Shown here piece by piece: positions 1-64,000 of a stretch of 64,000 nucleotides of DNA (positions are counted from its first letter, which is position 1; each line of letters begins with the position of its first letter). The stretch is taken from positions 114,406,501 through 114,470,500 of the forward strand of contig NC_060213.1 in assembly GCF_021130785.1 (NCBI RefSeq), written 5' to 3'. The stretch is from Homalodisca vitripennis. Taxonomy: Eukaryota > Arthropoda > Insecta > Hemiptera > Cicadellidae. The notes under the pieces are model-generated. The model was not told the DNA's origin and made no database searches. It was given only the letters and a program-made list of their open reading frames with translations. A program made the position numbers and the translations under genes.

Positions 1-520
1 AGTAGGTAGAAAGTACAACATTAGAACCGCGTTTAAAACACACAATACTCTTAGACACAGTCTCGTAAAAGCAAAACAAAAAAATGGCACAAGGATTCCA
101 AAAACTATTTTACAGTATAAAATGTAGTTGAAAAAGGGAATACATAGGCGAGACAAAAAGACCATTAAACGTAAGGATAAAAGAACACAAAGAAAATACG
201 AGAAAGAGTCTCACAGAAAAGTAAAAAATTGCACATTATTGTTGGTCCGAAGACCATCATATGAATTGGGATGAAGCCAACATAATACATCGGGAACCAC
301 ATTTCTTCAAAAGAAAATTAATAGAGGCAACATACATTAAATTGTCAGACCAACTAATCAGTCAACCATCAGTCGAGATTAGGCCGCTTTGGTTGCCAAT
401 TCTAAAGAACGAACTAAAAAGAAAATCGAAAGTATCAAACGGATTAGATATGTGTAATAAACCATTGCGGAGTCACCATATGGTTTCAAGAAGTTCATCT
501 AGCATGAACCAATAATAACA
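1..520 (+). pseudogene. Penelope-like element, GIY-YIG endonuclease tail (decayed)
   Basis: Read in one frame, about 65-440 gives the C-terminal endonuclease region of a Penelope-like retroelement (PLE). The strand shows a REYIGETKRPLNVRIKEH stretch (the YIG half of GIY-YIG, about 137-195), then an H-rich SEDHHMNWDEANII segment and a REPHFFKRKLIEA segment, the order usual in this family. The upstream RT domain is outside the window. In-frame stops at about 129-131 (TGA where a Cys is expected) and 222-224 (TAA) show that the copy is dead. The family assignment rests on motif order and is fairly sure; the clade (Penelope, Poseidon or Neptune type) cannot be decided. Confidence 0.8.
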
Positions 521-965
521 AAAAGGGCCCATTCCTTTCCCACTTCCTTTTTATTTCCGCAATCTTGTTTCTTTCTGTAGTGACGATTGCCATTTGCTAT
601 TAGCGTGTGGTCAGTCGTAGGTGGTTTGTAGACGATTGCAGACGTATTGTGACCTGTATTCTGTAGTTCAGTTTTAATGATTGATGTTGTGTATAATTTT
701 ATAAAGTGCATGTTTTAGTAGAGTTAGTGAAGTTGTCACACAACATGGTGGTTGTGATTCCTGACTTAGGCGTGCCACAACGCTTGGTATGCTTTGTTTA
801 TTTTAACCTAGTTTGTAATTATGTGTTAGGTTAGTTATTTGCCTGAAGAAGAGATCAGATTGCAGATCTTGAAACGTAGTGTTACTGTTTTTTTGTTTCA
901 CTGAACGATGGCAAATGTACGGAAAATTCCTGTTTCCTTCACCTATCTTTAAGATATGACGAGAT
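521..965 (+). mobile_element. Probable 3' tail of the Penelope-like element
   Basis: Noncoding stretch directly downstream of the GIY-YIG remnant. At 843-876 it carries CTGAAGA, a hairpin (AGATC...GATCT) and then TGAAACGTAG. A close relative of 851-965 recurs inside the exon 6 tandem array (28478-29120), so this is a mobile tail. The layout resembles the hammerhead-type motifs described at the ends of Penelope-like elements, but the core is not a perfect match. Confidence 0.55.
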
Positions 966-1084
966 CCATTTGTGCGACAGACCTCGAATGTAAAATTCCT
1001 CTGACTGGTGCAACAGTGTCTCATAATGCACGTAAAGGCTTTAGAGAGGTCATGAGATATGCTGAGCACATGCTCTCTCCTCTC

Positions 1085-1345
1085 CTACCTATCGACAATA
1101 AGTTCCACTAGGTTTGAGAATGCATCGACCGTTAATTTGTTTTTTCTAAATTCATATAGTTCTGCATCTAAGATTTCAAAACGTAAAAGATAATTTTCGA
1201 ATCGTGCTAAAAAGATCTGTTTAAGAAGTTTGCTGATGGCAGGCAAAGTTGAAATAATAAGATAATAATTACTGACTATGCAAGGATCGCCTTTTTTGAA
1301 GATTTGAGTGATTTTTGCTATTTCTAACATATCTGGAAAGGTGCC
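1085..1345 (-). pseudogene. LINE reverse transcriptase fragment
   Basis: The minus strand reads MLEIAKITQIFKKGDPCIVSNY, then TLPAISKLLKQIFLARFENYL and a YEFRKNKLTVDAFSNLVELI stretch. This is the start of the RT domain of Jockey/I-type non-LTR retrotransposons (the usual family pattern is KIFKKGD..SNYRPIS....F.K.....L......GFR...ST..A). The catalytic motifs are missing. It belongs with the endonuclease fragment just upstream on the same strand (1478-1960). Confidence 0.75.
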
Positions 1346-1477
1346 AGTTTCAAAGGAAAAATTGGTGTTGTGGGTGGGTGTGCTCTAATACGTTAATGTC
1401 GAAATCCCCCAAAATAATAAATTTGGATTGTGTTTTTTAGTCCAATTAAAAAGTATTTCAATTTTTTTTTTAAATCG

Positions 1478-1960
1478 TCAACACAACCATTGGCTAATCG
1501 GTACAACAAAAAAATCGTGATTTTTTCCGAGCTGATTAGAATTAGTTTTTATAGCTTCAACCTCAAAGTCTAGTTCACAGTTGTAAACAACTTTAATTGG
1601 TTGAAAGCTAACAGAACACTTTACAAAAATCCCCACACCACCCCCTTTGAATGTGTTTCGGCCACAAGAACTGGCCAATTCAAAGTTGTTAATTTTGAAA
1701 AATTTAACGTTTTCCTTCGTGAAGCCATGCTCAGAGATGACAAGTATCTTAGGTGCAAGCTCTTTATAAAAGAGCGTTAGCCGTTGGTAGCTAATCGAGC
1801 ATTTAGATGAATCAATTTAAATGTTTCATTATTGAATTTTGAAAATTGGAAAGTTGTCCATTTCAAATTTTGAGTGAACCATATTCAGGTGCCTTTATCC
1901 TACTTTCCTTTCCTACTGTCGAGCACAAGTTTTTTGAGACAGTCCATGTTTATAACTACT
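1478..1960 (-). pseudogene. LINE APE-type endonuclease fragment
   Basis: Minus-strand translation contains FKGGGVGIFVKCSVSFQPI, the GGG(V/I)xIF block of APE-like endonucleases in non-LTR retrotransposons, followed by a decayed stretch. Most of the region between endonuclease and RT is missing, so this and 1085-1345 are one internally deleted LINE in antisense orientation. No intact frame longer than about 66 codons remains. Confidence 0.65.
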
Positions 1961-2199
1961 ACTGTTAGTTGACTTCTGTATGACGGCCTCGGAGAAAGTA
2001 TTGAAAAGGAGGGTGCGAAGTTCTGGTGTAGTTGGTGGAGGGAGTTTGAGCGGATGGCAGCTTTACGGCAGCAGCAGGAGGGCGCTGTCGGCGATCTTGA
2101 TCAGGCAGTGAAGACAGTGGAGTGGAAGGGTCTAGAGAAGAAGAGGCATCATGAGCAGGTGAGGTTGAAGGCCGGATGGTCTGACCGAAACGATCAAGA

Positions 2200-3304
2200 C
2201 ACCCAAACAAAAGCTCTGTCAGCAGATGTTTGTCAGACAGTCGCAAGTGACAAAGTTGGGAAATGAAACATCTTCTCCACTCTTCAAGCATCGAGGAGTG
2301 CCTCAGGGCAGTTGTCTTGGTCCTGTGTTGTTCAATCTGTACATTTCTGATTTCCCCAGCTCAATAATCGAGGAGTGCCTCAGGACAGTTGTCTTGGTCC
2401 TGTGTTGTTCAATCTGTACACTTCTGATTTCCCCAGCTGTGTGCAGAACTGCAACGTGCACCTGTACGCCGATGACTGCCAGCTGCACTTGTCTTATGAT
2501 GCTTCCTTTCCTGAGGACGCTCTGTTTCAGATCAATGCTGACCTCAAGGCGATTTTCACCTGGTCGTCTGCAAATGGTTTAAGGCTGAACATAGACAAGT
2601 GTAGTGTGTTGCACATAGCACCACGTGATCTTGTGGAGACCCTGAGAGAGAGGGGTGTGGGTGTTGTGCTCGGGGGCGTGAGTTTGCAAGTCTGCGACAA
2701 GGTGAGAACACTGGGCGTCGTACTTGACAGTGGGCTCTTGTTCTCCGAAAATGTCACGCATGCTACTCAACGCGCCCTAGGGCGACTGCGGAGTCTCTAC
2801 AGATTTAGATCTTTACTCTCTGAGTCTGCAAAATTGCAAATAGTTCAGTCTTTGGTTTTGTCAGTATTCTACTACTGCTATCCGGCTTATGGGAACAGTA
2901 TTTCAAAAGGGGACATCGCCAAAATACAGCGAGTTCAAAACTCAGCTGTGCGTTTTGTGTTCTCTCTCCGCAAATTTGATCACGTATCCTCCCATCGTGA
3001 TGCTGCGAACTTAATGCCGATGGAAGCGGTCTGTGGAATGCTGACTACTTGTATGGTCCACAAGATCCTAACCCTCGAGGAACCCCAGTACCTTAAGGAC
3101 AGACTACTGTATCGGGATCAAGTGTCACAAAGGGTCTCTCGTCACGGAGGAAGTCTTCATCTTCCTAGAGTAAATTTAGAGCTCGGAAGGAAGAGTTTCT
3201 CCTATTTCGGGCCAAAATTGTACAACGACCTTCCCGATTGCCTCAAAAGTCTAGTCAACTTAACTTCATTTAAGAAAAGTATTAAAACTAAATTATGTGA
3301 GTAG
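2200..3304 (+). pseudogene. 5'-truncated LINE ORF2: RT C-terminal half
   Basis: A non-LTR retrotransposon reverse transcriptase lacking its N-terminal half. RT motif B (RGVPQGSCLGPVLFNLYISD) starts near 2295; motif C (LYADDCQLHLS) lies near 2460, with both catalytic Asp present; then come the thumb and the C-terminal PAYGNSISKGDIAKIQRVQN block typical of Jockey/CR1-like elements, ending at TAG 3302-3304. A 70-bp piece around motif B is duplicated in tandem with a 77-bp offset (2291 and 2368), which breaks the frame. The 300 bases upstream (1961-2200) are GC-richer and unassigned. A 5'-truncated insertion is the usual result of LINE retrotransposition. Confidence 0.85.
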
Positions 3305-3485
3305 ATTTTGTTCCTGTAAGTAGCCATTTAATTTCAATGATTTATTTGCATGTAGCATATAATATTAGCTTAATTTAAATTATAGTATTTTGCATATGTT
3401 GTAGAATTGACTTGAGTTGTTCTGTAAAGAAGTTTGTATACTTAGAAACGCTCTAATAAAAAGACATTTTTATTTATTTATTTTA
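3305..3485 (+). mobile_element. 3' UTR and tail of the 2.2-3.3 kb LINE
   Basis: AT-rich stretch after the RT stop codon, with AATAAA at about 3454 and a T/A-rich run with ATTT units at 3465-3485, which reads as the simple-repeat end of a LINE. Confidence 0.55.
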
Positions 3486-3589
3486 AGTGCATACCATGTT
3501 GGGTATAAACCAGCGTTTTCAGATCTCGTTGAAATTTAGCACCTTTTATTCATTTAGAATACCTCGATGTAGAAGTTAACGAGGGCAAT

Positions 3590-3901
3590 ACGCTAGTTCA
3601 CGGCGTGGTCCATAGAGACATCATGATGCGGAACGGTGGACACGATAACGACCGACGAGCTGAGGCGAACAGTGAACTGTTGCTCTAGGTGTTCGAAGAT
3701 GGTATAGGACTCCTCGGCGGCGACATCGTTTGTTGAAGCGAACACCACGTAGTAGCTCCCAGGCGGAGGTAGACTACTATCAGCCACCGTCAGAAGTTTA
3801 GCCCTCGGCCTGCAGGTCCCGGTCACTTTGGTTGATGTGCTCACGCGGCGTCGAACGAGGCTGATCAGATGACGAACATGGCTGTCACTCTCGATATACA
3901 C
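3590..3901 (-). pseudogene. SGNH/esterase-like fragment of a retroelement ORF
   Basis: Minus strand, 102 codons. It begins near a SDSHVRHLISLVRRRV block and continues through CRPRAKLLTVA and GSYYVVFASTNDVAAEES to a SSSVVIVSTVPHHD stretch. DSH near the start and GTND-like STND resemble blocks I and III of SGNH (GDSL-type) hydrolases, found in ORF1 of some CR1-like LINEs. It sits just downstream, on the same strand, of the two segments at 3955-4340 and 4476-4757 and is probably the end of the same broken protein. A host gene cannot be excluded. Confidence 0.5.
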
Positions 3902-3954
3902 CGCTTTAAATGGAAACTTTTTTCTCAGAACACTTCGAATTTTGAGGGTGGCTA

Positions 3955-4340
3955 TTAGATGGATGGTGGCTTTTTGATATTTGAATTATTCTTCAAATTC
4001 TTCTTTGATTTATTTTTTATAATCACCCAACCCTCGTTTTCTGAATCGCTTCGGTAAGTCTTACTTTTCTTCACAGCTTCAGCCTCGAAACGCTTCAACA
4101 CAGCCTCCAGTACTTCAACGATGGCCTTGAGGCTGGCAACCAAGTTGCGGATTTCACCGAGTGCGGGTCTTGGCAGGCAGTAGACGACGACCGGTACGGC
4201 GCAATCAGCTGTACGGCCACCAGGAGTCTCGATTGTCGACAAGTTCGCCACAAATAGCTGATCAGTGAATTGGAGAAGACGTGCATCTGACTGAATAGAG
4301 TGGTCAAGAATTTATTCTCTTTCAACCGTAAGTTGGCCAA
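3955..4340 (-). pseudogene. Middle (coiled-coil-like) segment of the same broken ORF
   Basis: The minus strand carries two overlapping frames that look like one protein split by a frameshift. It has a TADCAVPVVVYCLPRPALGE block, then a heptad-like LVASLKAIVEVLEAVLKRFE stretch suggesting a short coiled coil, and a charged K/N-rich end. No enzyme motif is visible. It lies between the FLYWCH-like part and the SGNH-like part. Confidence 0.4.
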
Positions 4341-4475
4341 CAAGCCTCCTCAATTCTAGGTTTTCAGCTTCCAACCCACTTGAACTCTGAGGTAGGGCGG
4401 CGTCGGGCGATGATACGACAGGAGACGATGTGACGAGTGAAGCGGGTAACGTACAGCCAGACGCCGCAGTACGTA

Positions 4476-4757
4476 TCAGCGGCTCAACGGAGAACCCAGG
4501 CGTCGCGTCGTAGAAGGACGGGGCATAGCGGTCTCGGCCGCGGGTGGAGTAGCCGGCAACGATGACCTCATCCGCGGAGGTGTCAGGGCCCTCATAGTGA
4601 CAGGGTGCGGACCCGAGTATCTACAGTTGACTGTAGTAACGGTCGTCCTCTCGGAATTCGACTTAATTTTCGCTCTACAGTGCCTTCCCAGGCAGCACCA
4701 AATAATTTCACCAGATTTTAATGAGTAGCTTCCGCGGTGTTTATAGTTGTTAGACAA
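4476..4757 (-). pseudogene. FLYWCH-like zinc-finger domain fragment
   Basis: Minus strand, 93 codons. Near the start are YKHRGSYSLKSGEIIWCCLG, GRHCRAKIKS and NCRYSGPH, which fits the FLYWCH pattern (aromatic, W-x-C, C-x-A-x-x, C/H-x-H) with a W-C-C spacing. The rest is Pro/Arg/Thr-rich and may be out of frame. FLYWCH domains occur in Mutator-like transposases and in other mobile-element proteins. With the SGNH-like part downstream it looks like a composite mobile-element ORF; the assignment is tentative. Confidence 0.45.
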
Positions 4758-4760
4758 AAT

Positions 4761-6320
4761 GTTTGGTTTCTTATTTTTTATGAATTAAACTTTTAACCTC
4801 TCTCAGAAGTTCTAGTTTAATTAATAACAGTCCATACAACAAAAACGTTAAAGATTAATAAGTAAACTACAACATTTATAAATAATTAACAGATGATAAA
4901 ATATGGAACGTTTAGTAAAATAAAATGGGTTTACTGATTAGAAAAACTCAGGGTCCTGAGAAGTTATCGATTAGCCATCAACTATGATAAGATAGTGACG
5001 CAATTCCTAATGATAGAAAGCGGCGCTCGTAGATCGATAAAAACAACGTGGATGTGTTACGGTCGGCCAGTCTAACCTTGTTAGTTGAGTTGTTAAAAAG
5101 TACTGTAACTACGATCAGTTACTTACTAGCGTGGTATAATATAGTTAGGTTCTCTTATTAATTGAAGAAAGTTTAATTCAATAATAAATTACTCAACTCT
5201 GGTCGCTATACAGTAGATAAAATAAAATGCTTTAATTAAAATTAAAGTATGAAGCGTCCTTAACGGTGCGTTTACAGTGTTGACCAGGCCTACCAACCCC
5301 TATAAAACAGAGATATAACCATTACTTTTTCAAACTTTGAACGGGAGTCAACATTAAAGCTTAAAATATATCGATACAGTGTAAGTATAATAAAACTTGT
5401 CAGTTATTACGTAAAATAAAAAACTACACTACTAGCTAAAAGCGTCGAAATCCTGTTATCTTTTCAAGTATTTCATACAATAATAAATTTGAAACAAACA
5501 ATTCCATGCTTATTTTAATTTTGGGATGTTTCAAGATGATTAAGAAATAGTGATCAATTATTTTACCAGGTTAATCTAATAATATATAGAGAACTATTAT
5601 TGTGTCAGCCATAATACAATTTTTGAAACTACGTCAAGAGGTCAAATTTCCTTTATGGCTTGGTTGGAAGAAAATTTCAAATGTGCTCATATCTCGAATT
5701 TTTGTAAAGATTAATTTTTTTGAATACTTCTAAAGCTTTTGAACATCCGTTATCTTGAAATCTTAAAGGTTAGAGAAACACATTAATAATAATAGTAGCT
5801 CTAAATTGTTTAAACCTTTTGTCTCATTTTTAATTTATGGTATAAAATATCCCAGACCAAAATGTTGTAACAATACGAATGGCCACTATCCTGAAATTTT
5901 CTATTGGTTGACACTAGCTAAAGAACTTGTCCAAACATTATATAACTTAATTTGTTCACTATTATTCAGGTTAAGGTTTGTACCGCCGTTATCGTTTTAC
6001 TCTTCCAAATGACGTATAGATTACCCTAGTTATTAGGCTTTTGCGGCTGGTGTCGCGATTAACAATTTTCCGGTTCATACAGATCCGGTTCAAAATCAGT
6101 CCACTGAAAATGGTTCTCTGTGGTCGAAATATGTCAGGAACTTAGTTGTGGGCAATGTTTGGTGTGAACGGGAAACCGACTTTAGTTCTTGATAGATTAG
6201 TTATCCTGAGAATTCCTGAAACAGTAGCCTACAGAATAAAAGTTTCCTTTCCCGTTCTTTAGCGGAGCATAAAGTAAGTTAAAGATTAATTCGTTACATT
6301 TACATAATTATGAAAATGAC
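4761..6320. other. AT-rich stretch, nothing recognised
   Basis: No frame with recognisable protein similarity, no clear repeat and no RNA gene seen. A few short open frames (for example 5806-6012) have no family features. Confidence 0.6.
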
Positions 6321-6969
6321 GGCTCTGCTATTGGGTTGAGCTTCTAGATCTGATTTAATAATCCGGTTAAATAAGGATGCAACTTCGGAATGAAAGATAA
6401 TAAGCTAAACATTTACAAATGTCTGTATTTTGGTGTTATAAAACACCTCAAAAGTATCATATAATCACATGTCCGCGGCTTAAGTTTAAATGTCACGAAA
6501 ATAAGTTTTTTTACAAATAGCTCGTTTCCCTTGTCCTGAATAATATTTAGGGTAAATCAATAAATTGTAGAACGGAATATTCTCTTCAACCTTTGCCTCA
6601 AGTAATTGTAAGTACATTCAACCCTTCTTGAGATAGAGCGCAAAAAGTGAGGGACCGCTTATCTGTATATACGATAACGCGAGGTTAGCTAGTAGAATAC
6701 AATAACTAAATGAGTTACTGTATATAGTTAACTATTCACTTAAAATACTATTATTATTAAATATACTATACTTGTATATATTAATCATAAATTAAAGATT
6801 CTCCAAGTAATATTTATTTTATTTTTACCAATCGTACAATATTAAATCAAATACTTCGTTCATATTAATAATTAAAATTGTAATTATACACTTACTTGTT
6901 ATTGTACGTTATTTATAAATATGAATCACAAATTAAACATTCGCTTAAAAATTATCATTACATTTATTT

Positions 6970-7200
6970 GAATACTGAAATATTAATATCCAATAATATA
7001 TTCATTAAATTTACAAACATAATATCTTTTTATTGTTATGACATTTTTTAAATTTTTTTCTGGTTTGTCGTCTTCTAGCTGTTCAATATGGGATTCATTA
7101 TCGTTATTCTCGTTTTTTAAAGTATCAGAATAGAAAGATTCAAGAACATCATAGGCTTCTTCAATTTCTTCATTGAAATAATCTGAAGTTGATGAAGAGT
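6970..7200 (-). pseudogene. Short acidic open frame inside the inverted-repeat element
   Basis: The minus strand from about 7190 to 6970 reads as about 72 codons, rich in Ser, Asp, Glu and Asn (STSDYFNEEIEEAYDVLESF near its start), ending in TAA. Upstream frames are broken by stops. I do not recognise the family. It could be the remnant of an N-terminal acidic region of a transposase carried by this element. Confidence 0.3.
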
Positions 7201-7757
7201 TTAAACGTGTATTTCATTCTCTTCCGCACAATGCTTTGATACAGCAATTGAATTTTTACTTATATACATTTTTCGACAATCGACATGCATACTATCACAG
7301 AAGTCAAAGTATTTAAATAATTTATATCACCGTCATTTCTTTCAATACTTGCAGTTTTTAAAGTTTGTAAGCCACGCACAACACCCATAGAGACATTTTC
7401 TGATATTTACGTATTACAAATAAAACACAAATCAGCTCTTACAATAAAAAATATACACTCAAAATCGTACGTCTGTCAATGCTAAAATGTCGTTTTTATC
7501 TAACGAGTAAAATAAATTTCTATCGGTATAGAAATACTTACACAGAGCTACTCAGGTGAAATACTCGAAATGTATACCACTATTGTGCTTATACATACGA
7601 GTCCCACACTCATGCGTCACGGTGCAGGTGTGTAGAAAGTCATTTCAATGCGTCACACCTTCGCAGCACAGAAACAGCAAACGTCGTACAAGAGATTTAT
7701 ATTACAAGATATAATATTCATAGCAATATGAACGAAGTATTTAATTTAATATTGCAT

Positions 7758-8680
7758 GAGTGGTAAAAATAAAATAAATATTATTTGGGAATATTTAATT
7801 AACGATTAACATCTATAAAAGTATATTAAATAATAAATAATAAAAATGTAATAATAATAATCGTATTTTAAGTGAACAATTAACTATATAACTAATTTAT
7901 TTATTGTGTTCTGCAAGCTGACCTCGCGTTATCGTATAATACAGATAAGCGGTCCCTCACTCTTTGCGCTCTATCTTAAGAAGGGTGAGTGGTAAAAATA
8001 AATACATATTATTTGAGAATATTTAATTAACGATTAACATCTATAAAAGTATATTAAATAATAAATAATAAAAATGTAATAATAATAATCGTATTTTAAG
8101 TGAACAATTAACTATATAACTAATTTATTTATTGTGTTCTGCAAGCTGACCTCGCGTTATCGTATAATACAGATAAGCGGTCCCTCACTCTTTGCGCTCT
8201 ATCTTAAGAAGGGTGAGTGGTAAAAAATAAATAAATATTATTTGAGAATATTTAACTAAGTATTAACATCTATAAAAGTATATTAAATAATAAATAATAA
8301 AAATGTAATAATAATAATCGTATTTTAAGTGAACAATTAACTACAGTATATAACTAATTTATTTATTGTGTTCTGCAAGCTGACCTCGCGTTATCGTATA
8401 ATACAGATAAGCGGTCCCTCACTCTTTGCGCTCTATCTTAAGAAGGGTGAGTGGTAAAAATAAATAAATATTATTTTAGAATATTTAATTAACGATTAAC
8501 ATCTATAAAAGTATATTAAATAATAAATAATAAAAATGTAATAATAATAATAATAGTATTTTAAGTGAACAATTAACTATATAACTAATTTATTTATTGT
8601 GTTCTGCAAGCTGACCTCGCGTTATCGTATAATACAGATAAGCGGTCCCCCACTCTTTGCGCTCTATCTTAAGAAGGGTT
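7758..8680. repeat. Four tandem copies of a 228-234 bp unit
   Basis: Copies start at about 7758, 7986, 8215 and 8449, each beginning GAGTGGTAAAAATAAA and ending TATCTTAAGAAGGG. They are nearly identical. One inverted, diverged copy exists in the left arm (6621-6830), so the array arose by amplification within the right arm of the inverted-repeat element. Confidence 0.9.
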
Positions 8681-8985
8681 GAATGTACTTACGATGTACT
8701 TGAGACAAAAGTTGATTAGAACTTTCCGTTCTACAATTCTTCCAATCACCTTAAATTTCATTTGTCGCAAGGAAACTAGATACTTGCAAAAACTGATTTC
8801 GGTGACCTTTGACCTTAAATATGTTAAGCCGCACACACGTTATTATGAGGCTTTTGAGGTAAGTTTTATAACGCAAAAATAAAGACTATGCAAATATTTA
8901 GCTTATTTTCTTTCATTTCGAGGTTTGCTCCTTTTTGGCTTGTTTAACTGGGTTGTAAATACATCAACAATTTACTAATTGACCC

Positions 8986-9235
8986 ATTGCTCTCGGGCTG
9001 AGCAGCTGTGCTCTGTCACTGATTCGACCAACATCGTATCTTATCATGCCTGTAGATACGATAACAGGTGCTCTCATATCGCATGACACTATGACGAATA
9101 CAACAGATTGGATAGTAATGCCTTATATAAACAGTGTACACATCCATTCATTCATTCATTTGTGCTCGTAAGTTTCGTCATTTACAGGAGTGTTAATTTG
9201 ACAGATCTCGTTGTATCCCATAACTCTTTACCACT
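8986..9235 (+). promoter_or_regulatory. Putative promoter and 5' UTR of the ABCC gene
   Basis: TATATAA at 9124-9130 is followed 25-35 bp later by TCATTCATTC (about 9148-9158), which fits an arthropod initiator, so transcription may start near 9150-9158. That leaves a 5' UTR of about 80 bp before the ATG at 9236, unless a further noncoding exon lies upstream. The 120 bp before the TATA box contain GATA-type motifs (CTTATCA at about 9040) and GCTGAGCAGCTG at 8997-9008. All of this is pattern reading without expression data. Confidence 0.45.
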
Positions 9236-63817
<54,582 letters not shown>

Positions 63818-64000
63818 GTATGTAGCTTGAGGGTTGTGGTTAACACATCTAACCAGTGTGTTAACAAATCTGACAGTGGACAGAATCATGGTATTAAACT
63901 TGGTTTTACGGGAAAGTAAAAAAAATTAAAAAGAATATTTAAACTATAAACTGTGAAACAAAACGTGCTTGATTTTTAATTAGGCAAACAGTGCTTTTGT

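Larger units (their letters stand above)
6330..8985. mobile_element. Large inverted-repeat element upstream of the ABCC gene
   Basis: The stretch 6330-6900 is, read in reverse complement, similar to 7700-8985 over its whole length. For example, 6621-6665 (AACCCTTCTTGAGATAGAGC and on) mirrors 8640-8685, and 6545-6620 mirrors 8680-8770. The right arm is longer because its inner part is present four times in tandem. The arms flank a spacer of about 800 bp. No target-site duplication was identified, and the outer limits are approximate. A foldback or long-TIR DNA transposon fits; no transposase domain is visible. Confidence 0.7.

Noticed and set aside
1965..2291. Minus-strand 108-codon Pro/Ser-rich frame
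   Set aside because: Opposite to the LINE strand, biased composition, no family features; looks like a shadow.

Overview
The window looks like AT-rich nuclear DNA of an insect: introns with GT-AG borders, no bacterial-style operons, a protein whose exons read like insect MRP/ABCC transporters, and many arthropod-type transposable elements (Penelope-like, Jockey/CR1-like LINEs, piggyBac, PIF/Harbinger, hAT MITE, 5S-derived SINE, Ty3/gypsy gag). I cannot fix the species; a hemipteran is a weak guess from the style of the repeats.

The one host gene I can support is a long-type ABC transporter of subfamily C (ABCC1/MRP1-like) on the + strand. I place 24 coding exons from the start codon at 9236 to 63817, all with GT-AG borders and agreeing phases, giving 1164 codons plus 2 bases. 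They cover TMD0 (exons 1-5), the L0 linker and TMD1 (6-13), NBD1 (14-17), the linker (17-19) and most of TMD2 (20-24). NBD2 and the 3' end lie beyond the window. A plausible TATA-box promoter lies about 110 bp upstream of the ATG.

Layout: 1-4.8 kb, four decayed retroelement pieces (Penelope-like GIY-YIG tail, two LINE remnants, a FLYWCH/SGNH-like ORF); 4.8-6.3 kb, nothing recognised; 6.3-9.0 kb, a large inverted-repeat element with four tandem 230-bp units in one arm, ending just upstream of the promoter; 9.2-64 kb, the ABCC gene. Its introns carry the other elements, including an almost intact antisense LINE (47.2-50.1 kb) whose RT active-site motif reads YAND.

The most unusual signal is that the gene is littered with broken copies of its own exons. 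Exon 6 is preceded by three truncated tandem copies (272-bp unit that includes a Penelope-like tail). Exon 16, which carries the ABC signature and Walker B, is preceded by three truncated tandem copies (124-bp unit). Exon 14 is followed by a decayed copy of its 3' end and donor. Degenerate or inverted copies of parts of exons 9 and 18 lie far upstream, in introns 7 and 6. A 67-bp minisatellite before exon 24 may itself come from that exon's acceptor region. The upstream copies of exons 6 and 16 keep splice acceptors but lead to stop codons, so they are decoy or 'poison' acceptor arrays in sequence, whether or not they are used.
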